Below, in pieces: positions 13,290-23,119 of a stretch of 64,000 nucleotides of DNA (position 1 is its first letter; the number at the start of each line of letters is the position of its first letter). The notes below the pieces were generated by a model. It worked only from the letters and a program-made list of their open reading frames with translations. It ran no database searches and was not told the origin of the DNA. The stretch spans positions 7,232,698-7,296,697 of the forward strand of contig NC_065564.1 in the NCBI RefSeq assembly GCF_022605725.1, read 5' to 3'. A program made the translations under genes and the position numbers. The stretch comes from Anthonomus grandis grandis (taxonomy: Eukaryota; Arthropoda; Insecta; Coleoptera; Curculionidae).

Positions 13290-13830
13290 AATGTTCATGA
13301 TCCTCCATCATGTACAACATTAAAAACAAATACTAAATTAACCATGTTGAAATATTATAACCTCAAGAGCTATTGTTTGTGATCAATCATATCGATCACT
13401 GCTAAAATCATCTTCCTAGCTACAGTAGGCAAGAAGTTAGAGCAAAATCTGTTGAGGAACAGTCTTGATTGCACCTGTCGAGCCCAAATTTCCAAGATAT
13501 CTAAATAACTAATAATTTTCCAAAAAAATCATAGTAACATCAAATAAACCTTCAACCTTCCTCTACCGATCACTGCTAAAATCATCTTTCTAACTACAAT
13601 AGACAAGAAGTTACAGCAAAGTCTGTTAAGAGACAGTCTTGAGTGCGCCTGTCGAGCCCAAATTTCCAAGATATCTAAAAAACTAATAATTTCTCAAAAA
13701 AATCATAGGAACACTAAATTAACCTTGAAACTTTCTTTAGCGGTCACCACTAAAATGACCTTAATAATCATAATAGGCATGAAGTAACAGGAGACTCTGT
13801 TAGGCAACAGTCTTAAGTGGATCAAACACC
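13290..13830 (+). repeat. ~175-bp tandem repeat module B, left copy
   Basis: About three diverged copies of a unit containing 'cgatcactgctaaaatcatc', 'cctgtcgagcccaaatttcc' and 'aagatatctaa'. The same unit occurs in reverse complement at 15,055-15,620. Confidence 0.75.
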
Positions 13831-14510
13831 AAACAGGTGGTGTTTTCTCCTCTGAGATATGGATGAAGTGACGCAAGAGGTCGATGATCAGATTTCTGGG
13901 AGTTTATCTGGACCCTAAATTTCAGGATAAACTGTTTGTTTACTTCGAAACCTTAAGGACAGTATTTCATAGTATTTCACATATTTTGGAACAATTCATT
14001 TGGCATATGCTCTCCTTGGATTATTCTTCAGGGACACACCGAGTTTTGTAAGTTTAGAGATGTATATTGACCTTTCCTTCTCAATTTACCTTGGACAGAA
14101 GACGTTTGTAAAGACGTTGTACTAGAAAGAGACAGACAATGCCCATCTAGTTTCTAATGAGGCTTAAGTTCGGAAGAAAAGGAGCTTTTTTAAAGATTGA
14201 CTGCTGCACATACTACGGGTGACATTATTATTTATTCCTCCTGGATCTAGACTCTGAGATAATTGAGGAAGCGTCTGGACGGGAGCGTCGCGACGCCGCC
14301 TCGGTGACGTAACGGCGCGCCGGTCTATTTCGAACGGGGCGAATAACTCTTGCCGACCTCGCAACCTAAACATTTATTTATTTATTTGTCAATAATGTAT
14401 CGTTTGGTTATTTTCGGCCGATGATGGCCGATGTTGCTATGGCATTACTCACCGACACGTTCAAACGTCTGTCGCGTTTTGTCCCGTTTCTTTATTCGTT
14501 ATTGCGGGTC
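13830..14510. other. Spacer between repeat modules, no gene recognised
   Basis: No array or gene is recognised. The minus-strand frame at 14,164-14,373 lacks any known domain. The local rise in CpG near 14,270-14,350 is the only compositional oddity. Confidence 0.4.
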
Positions 14511-14824
14511 GTGTGAACTACACGAAACCCGGTCGGATGCCTTTCGTAAGTCGCAAAAAAGTGCAGACGTCAAACTGGCCCTTAATACTTAAGAAGGAGA
14601 AGTAAATTGTGACAGACGACAGGTGTCAGGTGGACGCGCCATCGCATTTGGAAGTGCGCACATACCTTAATAATCAACTGAAGAAGAAGAAGTTGGTTGT
14701 GACAGTTGACAGATGAACACCTGGGAGCAGTTCACGCTAATATTTCGCCAAGGTATAAATTAGAAGGCGAATAAAAATCTCGCACTGATTATCACATAAT
14801 ATATAAAATCTTTATTTATCAAAA

Positions 14825-14879
<55 letters not shown>

Positions 14880-14910
14880 CTGGGAAGTAGTGATGGGCTC
14901 TAGAGCTGGG
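14511..14910 (-). repeat. Inverted repeat module A, right copy
   Basis: Reverse complement of 12,746-13,265. For example 'taagtcgcaaaaaagtgcag' answers the left-copy 'tgcacttttttgcgactta', and 'ctcgcactgattatcacat' answers 'atgtgataatcagtgcgag'. The internal triplet tract is much longer here than in the left copy. Confidence 0.8.
14827..14879. repeat. (TTA)n microsatellite
   Basis: About 17 uninterrupted TTA triplets. The partner position in the left copy of the inverted module has only about six. Confidence 0.95.
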
Positions 14911-15049
14911 TGTACCAGAATAGTGCATAACATTGACCAATCACAGGCGCCAGACAGCAGCAGCCATATTGCTTTTACATAAGGATTTTCCATAGGAATT
15001 AAAGTAGCCAATGAAATCTGTTTTTTGTAGGTCACGTGATACTTGACAG

Positions 15050-15620
15050 TTGATCGATAGGCGAAGGTTGAACATTCATTTGGTGTTCCTATGATTTTTT
15101 TGATAAGTTATTATTTTGTTAGATATCTTGGAAATTTGGACTCGACAGGCGCATTCAAGACTGTCTCTTAACAGATTTTGCTGTAACTTCTTGTGTATTG
15201 TAGTTAGAAAGACGATTTTAGCAGTGATCGGTAGAGGAAGGTTGAAGCTTTATGTTACTATGATTTTCTTGAGAAATTATTACTTTTCTAGATCTCTTAG
15301 AAATTTGGACCAGACAGGCGCACTTAACACTGTCACCTAACAGTATCTCCTCTTAATCCATGAATATTATCATTAGCAAGGTTATTTTAATTGTGATGGG
15401 TAGAGTAAGGTTGAAGATTCTTTGGGGTGTCTATAATTTTTTTGAGAAACCATTAATTCTTGAGATATCTTAGAAACTTGAACCTGGTGGCCTCATTTAA
15501 ATTTGCTGCTCAACACAATTTACTATTGCGTCGTGCTTATTAGGATAATTCTAATGGTAATTGGTAGTGAAAGGGTAAAGGGTTATTTAATATCCTTTTG
15601 AAGTCAAGTTTGCTTTACTA
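15050..15620 (-). repeat. ~175-bp tandem repeat module B, inverted copy
   Basis: Reverse complement of module B at 13,290-13,830, with about three diverged units. 'ttggaaatttggactcgaca' and 'gcagtgatcggtagaggaag' mark the first unit. The later units are more diverged. Confidence 0.75.
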
Positions 15621-16634
15621 TGCCCATATTTAGTACTTTCTGAAATTCGATATGAGGACCATTAGGAGATGTTAGTCTCTTCAGCATGAAATTACCTAAA
15701 TTTTTTATTTAGATGATTTTTTTTTGTTACACTGATAAATTACTCAGTTTTTTTTGCATTAAAAGCAGTAAAAGCTAATTTTTTTTTCAGGAAAATCTAA
15801 CAATTCGTCAACAAGTCAAAAAATGTACGAAAATAGAGCATTTTAATAAACATTTGATGTGCAACATTCTAACGTACATTGTTCGTGAATATTCAATGTT
15901 TAGAATTACAAAACACACAAGTTAATTATCTTCGTTTTGAAAACTTTCTTTACTGTATGTTTGGTTGTGAAATTTAAGGTAAAAGAAATATACAGGGTGA
16001 CAATTTAAAAATTTTAAATGAAAATCAACTCCTTCAATCTAGGCAAACAATAAATACAAACACTAATTTGAAATTTTTTATTATTATTTAATTAAATGTT
16101 GAAAATCTTTTCTGCTAAAAAACATTTTCCATTGTCTTACTGCCGCTTCTAGCGGTTACTATGACAACCGTCATGATTAACTAATGAACAATTCTTGAGC
16201 CGTGTTACTATACGGCTTTTACGCCAAATTTAAACTGCCAATACTTCGGAAACTATCAATTTTTGGACTAGATAACGTTATATAAAGTTAACCTTATTTT
16301 TAATTATCTTTATGAAAAAATGATAAAAATAGGGGGTTTCTATTTAAAAAAATTGACTTTTAATGATTTTTTCATTTTAATTTTTATTGCTAGTTTTTGA
16401 CCGCCTGTATCGTTTTTTTAGTTAAATAATAAAATAGTCTTTTAAAGTGGTCCTTCCTCTCAAATAAAACCAAAACTAACCAATAAATGAAGGCTACTAA
16501 AAGGGAGTAATCGGTAATTATGTTAGGGCTTATAAACATAGTTTTTCACCTGAAATTAAAAATATGTCAAAAACGGTTATACTTAGGTATAGGAGTTGAA
16601 TAGAAGTCCATATTTTGTAGGAGAATGCGTATAT
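15620..16634. other. AT-rich intergenic with one element end
   Basis: A sequence 'atacagggtgaca' near 15,992 looks like one end of the ACAGGGTG class of small inverted-repeat elements. I could not place a matching second end nearby. Nothing else is recognised. Confidence 0.35.
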
Positions 16635-16847
16635 AAAGATAACAAATAGGGGAAGTCTTTATCTCCAAGAAAAATGCATGTGGGACACTTAGGTAAATGA
16701 AAAACTTAGGTAAAAAAAACATAAGTTTTTTGTAATGTTCTGTATCTGATGATGGCTGTTTACACAGCCGAAATGCATAATACATTTACCTAAGTGTCCC
16801 ACATGCATTTTTCTTGGAGATAAAGACTTCCCCTATTTGTTATCTTT
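16635..16847. repeat. Perfect 65-bp inverted repeat (hairpin) with 83-base loop
   Basis: Arms at 16,635-16,699 and 16,783-16,847 are exact reverse complements over 65 bases. The loop holds a smaller stem (aaaaactta with taagttttt). It also holds CTGATGA at 16,746-16,752, then a GGCTG/CAGCC stem, then GAAA at 16,770-16,773. This is a foldback-type element or a piece of a larger retroelement. No terminal target duplication was identified. Confidence 0.85.
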
Positions 16848-16910
16848 AGGTATAGGATATTATACACAAAATATACCTAGAATTTCACGTGGAAGCCAAA
16901 AATATAAAAA

Positions 16911-17102
16911 TATACAGGGTGTTCCATTTAAAATAACGAAGTTGACACCTACTTCCGGTATAACCGGAAACGTCACAACTGTCAAAATATTTTAGTTGTG
17001 TGGCCCCCATCGACTATGTCATGTTGCCAAATTTTCAAAATTTTTGAATAATTAGTTTCCGAAATATTGATCGCGTCTATTCGTCGTGAGACACCCTGTA
17101 TA
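16911..17102. mobile_element. Short MITE with ACAGGGTGT/ACACCCTGT ends
   Basis: The left end reads TATACAGGGTGTTCC and the right end GACACCCTGTATA. This gives inverted termini of about 10-12 bases flanked by TA. Total length is about 190 bases, with no coding capacity. Ends of this type are common in small non-autonomous elements of insect genomes. It lies directly beside the ~562-bp satellite array. Confidence 0.7.
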
Positions 17103-17104
17103 TG

Positions 17105-19531
17105 TATATTAATAAATATTTAATAGAAAAACAGTGCTATTAGATTGGATATTATGGAAAAAAAAGAGTATTTCTCCAAAGAATTTTTTACTGGGCAAAC
17201 GTTTGGGGTGGGTGGGGGGGTAAGGGTTGTGTTAATGAAAAACAATGTTTTTGCAGAAAATATATAGTCAATATTTAATTTAATAACACGGTTTTTTTTA
17301 AATTTAATATAATTTTATATATAAATATTTATTGGATAATATGGAGACAAAAAACAGATGTTTGTCTATTATATAATTTTTTTTTCTCAGGCAATTATTT
17401 TCTGCAAAAAAAACATTTATCATTTGCCCTACCCTTGCCCCCCCCCCACCCACCCCACACAAAACTAGTCAGAAATTGTTGTCAAAAATCAGTGTTTGTC
17501 AAAATAATACGCATGAATAACAGCTGGTTTGGTCCTTAATATCTAATTTAATAACACAGTTTGTTTATTTAAATTTAATATAATTATATATATGTATATT
17601 AATAAATATTTAATACAAAAACAGCGTTATTAGATTGGATATTATGGACGAAAAAGGGGGATTTTTCAAAAGAATTTTTTACTGGGTAAACGTTTGGGGT
17701 GGGCGGGGGGGGTAAGGGTTGTGTTGATGAAAAACATTGTTTTTGCAGAAAATATATAGTCAATATTTAATTTAGTAACACGTTTTTTTTTAATTTAATA
17801 TAAATTTAAATATAAGTATTTAGTACAAAACTGCGTTATTAGATTGGATCATATGAACGAAAAACAGTGATTTTTCAGAGGATTTTTTTTACTTTTGACT
17901 TATTACGATTTATATTTTAGCGATGTTTGTCTATTATGTCAATTTTTTTCTTGGGCAGTTATTTTCTGCAAAAAAAACATTTTTTATTAACTCTACCCTT
18001 GCCCCCCCTCCCACCCCACACAACTTACCAGTAAGAAATTATTGTCAAAAATCAGTGTTTTTTAAAATAAAACGCATAAATAACAGCTGGTTTGCTCGTT
18101 AATATCTAATTTAATAACACACAGTTTGTTTATTTAAATTTAATATAATTACATATATGTATAATAATAAATATGTAATTCAAAAACAGTGCTATTAGAT
18201 TGGATATTATGGACGAAAAATGGAGATTTTTCAAAAGAATTTTTTACTGGATAAACGTTTGGGGTGGGTGGGGGGTAGGGGTTATGTTAATGAAAAACAA
18301 TGTTTTTGCAGAAAATATATAGTCAATATTTAATTTATTAACACGGTTTTTTTTAATTTAATATAACTTTATATATAAATATTTAATAAAAAAACAGCGT
18401 TATTAGATTGGATATTATGGACGAAAAACAGTGATTTTTCAGAAGAATTTTTTTATTTTTGTGACTTATTACGATTTATATTTTAGCGATGTTTGTCTAT
18501 TATGTTATTTTTTTTCTCAGGCAATTATTTTCTGCAAAAAAACATTTTTTATTAACCCTACCCTTGCCCCCCCACCCACCCCACACAACTTTCCAGTAAG
18601 AAATTGTTGTCAAAAATAATTGTTTTTCCAAATAATACACATGAATAACAGCTGGTTTGGTCGTTAAGATCTAATTTAATAACACAGTTTTTTTTATTTA
18701 AATTTAATATAATTATATATATGTATATTAATAAATATTTAATACAAAAACAGTGCTATTAGATTGGATATTATGGATGAAAAAGAGTGATTTTTCAAAA
18801 AAAAAATTTACTGGACAAACGTTTGGGGTGGGTGGGGGGTAGGGGTTGTGTTGATGAAAAACATTGTTTTTGCATAAAATATATATTCAATATTTAATTT
18901 GATAACACGTTTTTTTTTAATTTAATATAATTTTATATATAAATATTTAATATAAAAACAGCATTATCAGATTGGATATTATGAACGAAAAACAGTGGTT
19001 TGTCAGAGGATTTTTTTATGTTTGTGACTTATTACGATTTATATTTTAGCGATGTTTGTCTATTATATCAATTTTTTTTCTCAGGCAATTATTTTTTGCA
19101 AAAAAAACATTTTCCATTAACCCTACCCTTGCCCCCCCACCCACTTTACACAACTTACCAGTAAGAAATTGTTTTCAAAAATCATTGTTTTTTATAATAA
19201 TACGCATGAATAACAGCTGGTTTCGTCGTTAATATCTAATTTAATAACACAGTTTGTTTATTTAAATTTAATATAATTATATATATGAATATTAATAAAT
19301 ATTTAATACAAAAACATTGCTATTAGATTGGATATTATGGTCGAAAGAGTGTCTCTCCAAATAATTTTTTACTGGGCAAACGTTTGGGGTGGGTGGGGGG
19401 GTAAGGGTTGTGTTGATTAAAAACAATGTTTTTGCAGAAAATATATATTCAATATTTAATTTAATAACACGGTCTTTTAAAATTTAATATAATTTTATAT
19501 ATAAATATTTAATATAAAAACAGCGTTATCA
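17105..19531. repeat. ~562-bp satellite array, part 1
   Basis: The marker 'acgtttggggtgggtgg' occurs near 17,199, 17,690, 18,256, 18,817 and 19,379, with steps of 491, 566, 561 and 562. Each unit has a G-rich block, then 'tttttgcagaaaatatatag', an AT-rich stretch, 'ttattagattggatattatg', and a C-rich counterpart (ccttgcccccccacccacc). The C-rich and G-rich blocks are partly complementary, so a unit could fold on itself. Small open frames in the units are by-products. Confidence 0.9.
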
Positions 19532-19532
19532 G

Positions 19533-20141
19533 TTCTTTGGACTAATTTTAGACAACTCTCTAAAATGGGAATCTCATATCGACACCTTATCCACAAAGTC
19601 AAGCTCAGCATGTTTTGCCATAAGATCTATTTCCAAAGAATTAAGCTTTTTAACATCTAAATCGGTTTATTTTGCCCTTTTTGAGTCACTTCTTCGTTAC
19701 GCCATTCCATTCTGGGGTTCATGCTGTGCCACTCAATTTGAGCGCGTATTCAAGTTGCAAAAGAGAGCGATACGCTATTTACTGGGACTTGACAGTACAG
19801 CTCACTGCCAAGAATACTTTAAAAAACATAGAATATTAACTCTTCCTTCACTGTTTATATTTGAATATGTTTGCTTAATCCGAAAGCATGTGTCAGAATT
19901 TCCAAAGAGGCCTTCTCATAACTATCCACTTAGAAAAGCAGAGCATGATATTTATCTGCCAACCTCACGGTCGGAATTAGTAAAAACTTCTATATTCTAT
20001 AGAGCAAAAAAATGCACAAATCATCTTCCTTTTACGATTAAATCTATGACAACGTTTTTCTGTTTTCGCCATGCCTTAAAAGCTTTACTATTGGAAAAGG
20101 CTTTATACACAGTAGAAGACTTTTTTAATCTTTCCTTTTAA
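19533..20141 (+). pseudogene. Reverse transcriptase C-terminal part (CR1/Jockey type), truncated
   Basis: An open frame of 202 codons runs from the insertion edge to a stop at 20,139-20,141. It starts inside the protein, with no upstream methionine in the element. The first internal ATG is at 19,755. The opening FFGLILDNSLKW is the usual 'LG-LD--L-W--HI' stretch after the polymerase domain. Then come a YFALFESLLRYAI-PFWG motif and LQKRAIRYLLGL, followed by the conserved SYNLR-like, TSIFYRAKK-NHLP and LLEKALYTVEDFF stretches near the end. These are the thumb/C-terminal regions of CR1- or Jockey-like non-LTR retrotransposon polyproteins. The palm domain with the catalytic aspartates is missing, so the copy cannot be active. 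The frame is intact, which suggests a fairly recent insertion. Confidence 0.85.
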
Positions 20142-20481
20142 ATACCACACACACACTGGCCCTATTTACTTTATAGTCTCCATCCCTAGAATTAGTTATA
20201 CCTATATTGTGATAATAGTCGTAATTTAACTTCAACTTATTTTGTATACTTCTTTTACCTAATTTACATTTTTGTAATGTTTTATATTCTTTTTAATATC
20301 AACTTCTGACTTTATAAACATTTAGTTGTATAAGTAATTTGACCATGTACAATAGGTTACCTATTTTGTATAAAATCTAAATGTCTTGTGTTTTTGTTTT
20401 TTGTGTACTCATGTATTTACTTGTATGTCTTTGTTTATTTATTTATATTAGCTTTGTCTACAAAATTTATAATTTTTTGAC

Positions 20482-20487
20482 AATAAA
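20482..20487 (+). terminator. AATAAA polyadenylation signal of the retrotransposon
   Basis: AATAAA sits just before the short TTGTA repeats that end the insertion. Confidence 0.7.
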
Positions 20488-20505
20488 GCGATTGTATTGT
20501 ATTGT

Positions 20506-21640
20506 ATATTGATGTTATGAACGAAAAACAGTGGTTTTTCAACGGATTTTTTTTATTTTTCTGACTTATTACGATTTATATTTTAGCGATGTTTGTCTAT
20601 TATGTCAATTTTTTTTCTCATGCAGTTATTTTCTGCAAAACAAACATTTTTCATTAACCCTACCCTTGCCCCCCCACCCACCCCACACAACTTACCAGTA
20701 AGAAATTGTTGTCAAAAATCATTGTTTTTCAAAATAATACGCATGGATAACAGCTGGTTTCGTCATTAATATTTAATTTAATAACACACAGTTTGTTTAT
20801 TTAAATTTAATATAATTATATATATGTATATTAATAAATATTTAATACAAAAACGGCGTTATGAAATTGGATATTATGGACGAAAAAGGGTGATTTTTGA
20901 AAAGAATTTTTAACTGAGCAAACGTTTGGGGTGGGTGGGGGGGTAAGGGTTGTGTTAATGAAAAACAATGTTTTTGCAGAAAATATTCAGTACAAAACTA
21001 CGTTATTAGATTGGATCATATAGACGAAACACAGTGGCTTTTCAGAGGAATTTTTTAATTTTTGTGACTTATTACGATTTATATTTTAGCGATGTTTGTC
21101 TATTATGGCCATTTTTTTCTCAGGCAATTATTTTCTGCAAAAAAACATTTTTTATTAACCCTACCCTTGCCCCCCCACCCACCCCACAGAACTTACCAGT
21201 AAGAAATTGTTTTCAAAAATCATAGTTTTTCAAAATAATACGCATGAATAACAGTTTGGTCAGTAATATCTAATTTAATAACACACAGTTTGTTTATTTT
21301 AATTTAATATAATTATATATATATATAAATTAAAAATATTTTATACAAAAAAGTGATATGAGATTGGATATTATGGACGAAAAAGAGTGATTTTTCAAAA
21401 AAAAATTTTTACTGAGCAAACGTTTCGGGTGGGTGGGGGGGTAAGGGTTGTGTTGATGAAAAACAATGTTTTTGCACAAAATATATATTCAATATTTAAT
21501 TTAATATCACTGTTTATTTGAATTTGATATAATTTTATATGTAAATATTTAGTACAAAACCGCGTTATTAGATTGGATAATATGGACGAAAAACAGTGGT
21601 TTTTCAGAGGATTTTTTAAATTTTTGTGACTTATTACGAT
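20506..21640. repeat. ~562-bp satellite array, part 2
   Basis: The array resumes after the retrotransposon, with unit markers near 20,922 and 21,419. One unit is shortened (about 497 bases). It ends near 'gacttattacgattta' at about 21,640. Confidence 0.85.
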
Positions 21641-22639
21641 TTACAATTCTAAAATGCTCCCTCCTGTTCTAATTTAATGTATCTTTTTCTAGTGTCTTAA
21701 GCCCTGATGATGGCCGAAAGCGCTATAGGCAGCAATTTTTTAATTTATTACACGCTCAATACAAGTAACGTGTTATACTTCAACAATTTTTATTCACCAC
21801 AGCTTCTCTCTGGGATTCACACTTTTCAAGGGAAAACCTCGAGTTTTCCAAAAAGTGCTCGCATTCAAGCGTCTTTTGTCGATCAACAACGTGAATGGCG
21901 ACCCTACTTTTGTCGCTTCAATTCACTCTAGTTAATGTGACGCGATTTATGGGAGTGTGACTGGAAATTCCTCCACGCACCTTCGGTCCATTAGTATTTT
22001 ACGTAAATCTGTGACATAATAACACGCGTCGGGGAATTCCCCGACCGAAGAGCCGGCAACGTCGCAACCACTTCCTCAGCTGACCCCCGCGATGCGATCA
22101 GCTGCATTTCGCCGCATTCCGACGGCCCACGGTCTTCTTCTTCTCTGTTTCTCTTTTTTTTTTCGATTTTTCCTTCTTCGTCGCAACCGGTCGCGGCTCT
22201 TAAAAGATTTTTGCCCCACGTACTCCGTTTATATCAGATGAACGTAAAAAGTCAGCTGGACACCGCGAGAGCCGCTGATCGATTGACGGTTTAATAGGCC
22301 GGCGAGGTTACCCGACCTAAACTCCCTTGATTTAGACTCCAGATCATCTAAGTAGTGTGCCATGACCGTTGATGTAAAATTCTGATCCGTCATCTGTTGC
22401 ACTGAATGTCATCATCAATTCTGTTTTTTAATGCCCAAATCAAAATGATCAAATTGACTGGAGCTATTTTAGCCCTGAATGATCCTCAGGAAACTCGTAC
22501 ATATTTTATGCAAAATTTAACTGAAATAATAAAAAAAGGGAAGAAATGAAAAAAAAATAAAAATAAATCCAACTAACCTAAATTAAAGAATTTATACTAT
22601 TACACGAATTAATAAAGCCTCAAATCAAAATGATAAAAA
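21641..22639. other. Intergenic with a CTGATGA...GAAA motif; no gene
   Basis: CTGATGA at 21,704-21,710 is followed by GAAA at 21,716-21,719, as in the hairpin loop at 16,746. This may be a retroelement end. A GC-rich stretch follows at about 21,940-22,320 with palindromes such as cggggaattccccg, but no credible frame. The rest is AT-rich. Confidence 0.4.
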
Positions 22640-22965
22640 GTGATATATATCACAAATGAGCAAAAAAAAAACATTGTCGCAAAATTGATAATCAAATTTC
22701 TGGTGGAAATAATGCTACAAACAACTCAACAGTCAATGCCTAACTCCATGTATATAAAATCAACAAACTCAACAGAAATAATAAAACATATAAATTCTGT
22801 TAAAAAAATAATTGATAATTAAATCACTTTCAGAAAATTAATTAATATCTTGCTTCAAAAGTCCTATTGTCACACCCATTCATAAATCTGCAGATAAACT
22901 CTATATAGGAAATTATAGACCAATAAGTGTAATTTCAAATTTTGCTAAGACCTTCAAAAAAGGTC
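22640..22965 (+). pseudogene. Non-LTR reverse transcriptase fragment, frameshifted
   Basis: Two pieces in different frames belong together. From 22,640 a 60-codon frame ends with a stretch (SMYIKSTNSTEIIKHINSVKK) like the segment just before the reverse transcriptase domain of non-LTR elements. From about 22,863 another frame reads PIVTPIHKSADK and then NYRPISVISNFAKTFKK. This is the hallmark 'V-PI-K-GD----NYRPISLLS---K-FEK' block of reverse transcriptase. The YADD catalytic block and everything after it are absent. A stop codon and frame change separate the pieces, so this is a dead fragment. It lies just upstream of the reverse-oriented ~197-bp satellite. Confidence 0.7.
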
Positions 22966-23019
22966 TCAAATTGGCTTACAATTGGTTATCTAAACAGTAT
23001 TGATGGTATTGAAAAACGA

Positions 23020-23110
23020 CAATTTTTCTAAGGCAAGTGTGCCATGAGTCAAAATTGAACTCTGCGCATCTCATATGGGCTAGGCTTGACAGGATAGCAA
23101 GTTGTTATTT
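23020..23110. repeat. GTGTGCCATGA element, copy beside satellite
   Basis: 'aagtgtgccatgagtcaaaa' followed by 'ttgaactctgcgcatctca' recurs in diverged form at 25,905-25,955, on the other side of the satellite array. A third partial copy lies at 22,355-22,400. Confidence 0.6.
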
Positions 23111-23119
23111 AAAAAATGA

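Larger units (their letters stand above)
19532..20505 (+). mobile_element. 5'-truncated non-LTR retrotransposon insertion
   Basis: About 975 bases interrupt one unit of the ~562-bp satellite. The unit breaks after 'cagcgttatcag' and resumes at 'attgatgttatgaacg'. The insert has the end of a reverse transcriptase frame, a long AT-rich 3' untranslated part, AATAAA at 20,482-20,487 and a (TTGTA)n tail. Such a tail is typical of non-LTR elements copied by target-primed reverse transcription. The insertion is younger than the satellite unit it splits. Confidence 0.85.

Noticed and set aside
14760..15035. 91-codon minus-strand frame
   Set aside because: It consists largely of a poly-isoleucine run from the TTA microsatellite.
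21704..21719. Hammerhead ribozyme at CTGATGA...GAAA
   Set aside because: Only five bases lie between the two boxes, too few for stem II; treated as a shared element motif.
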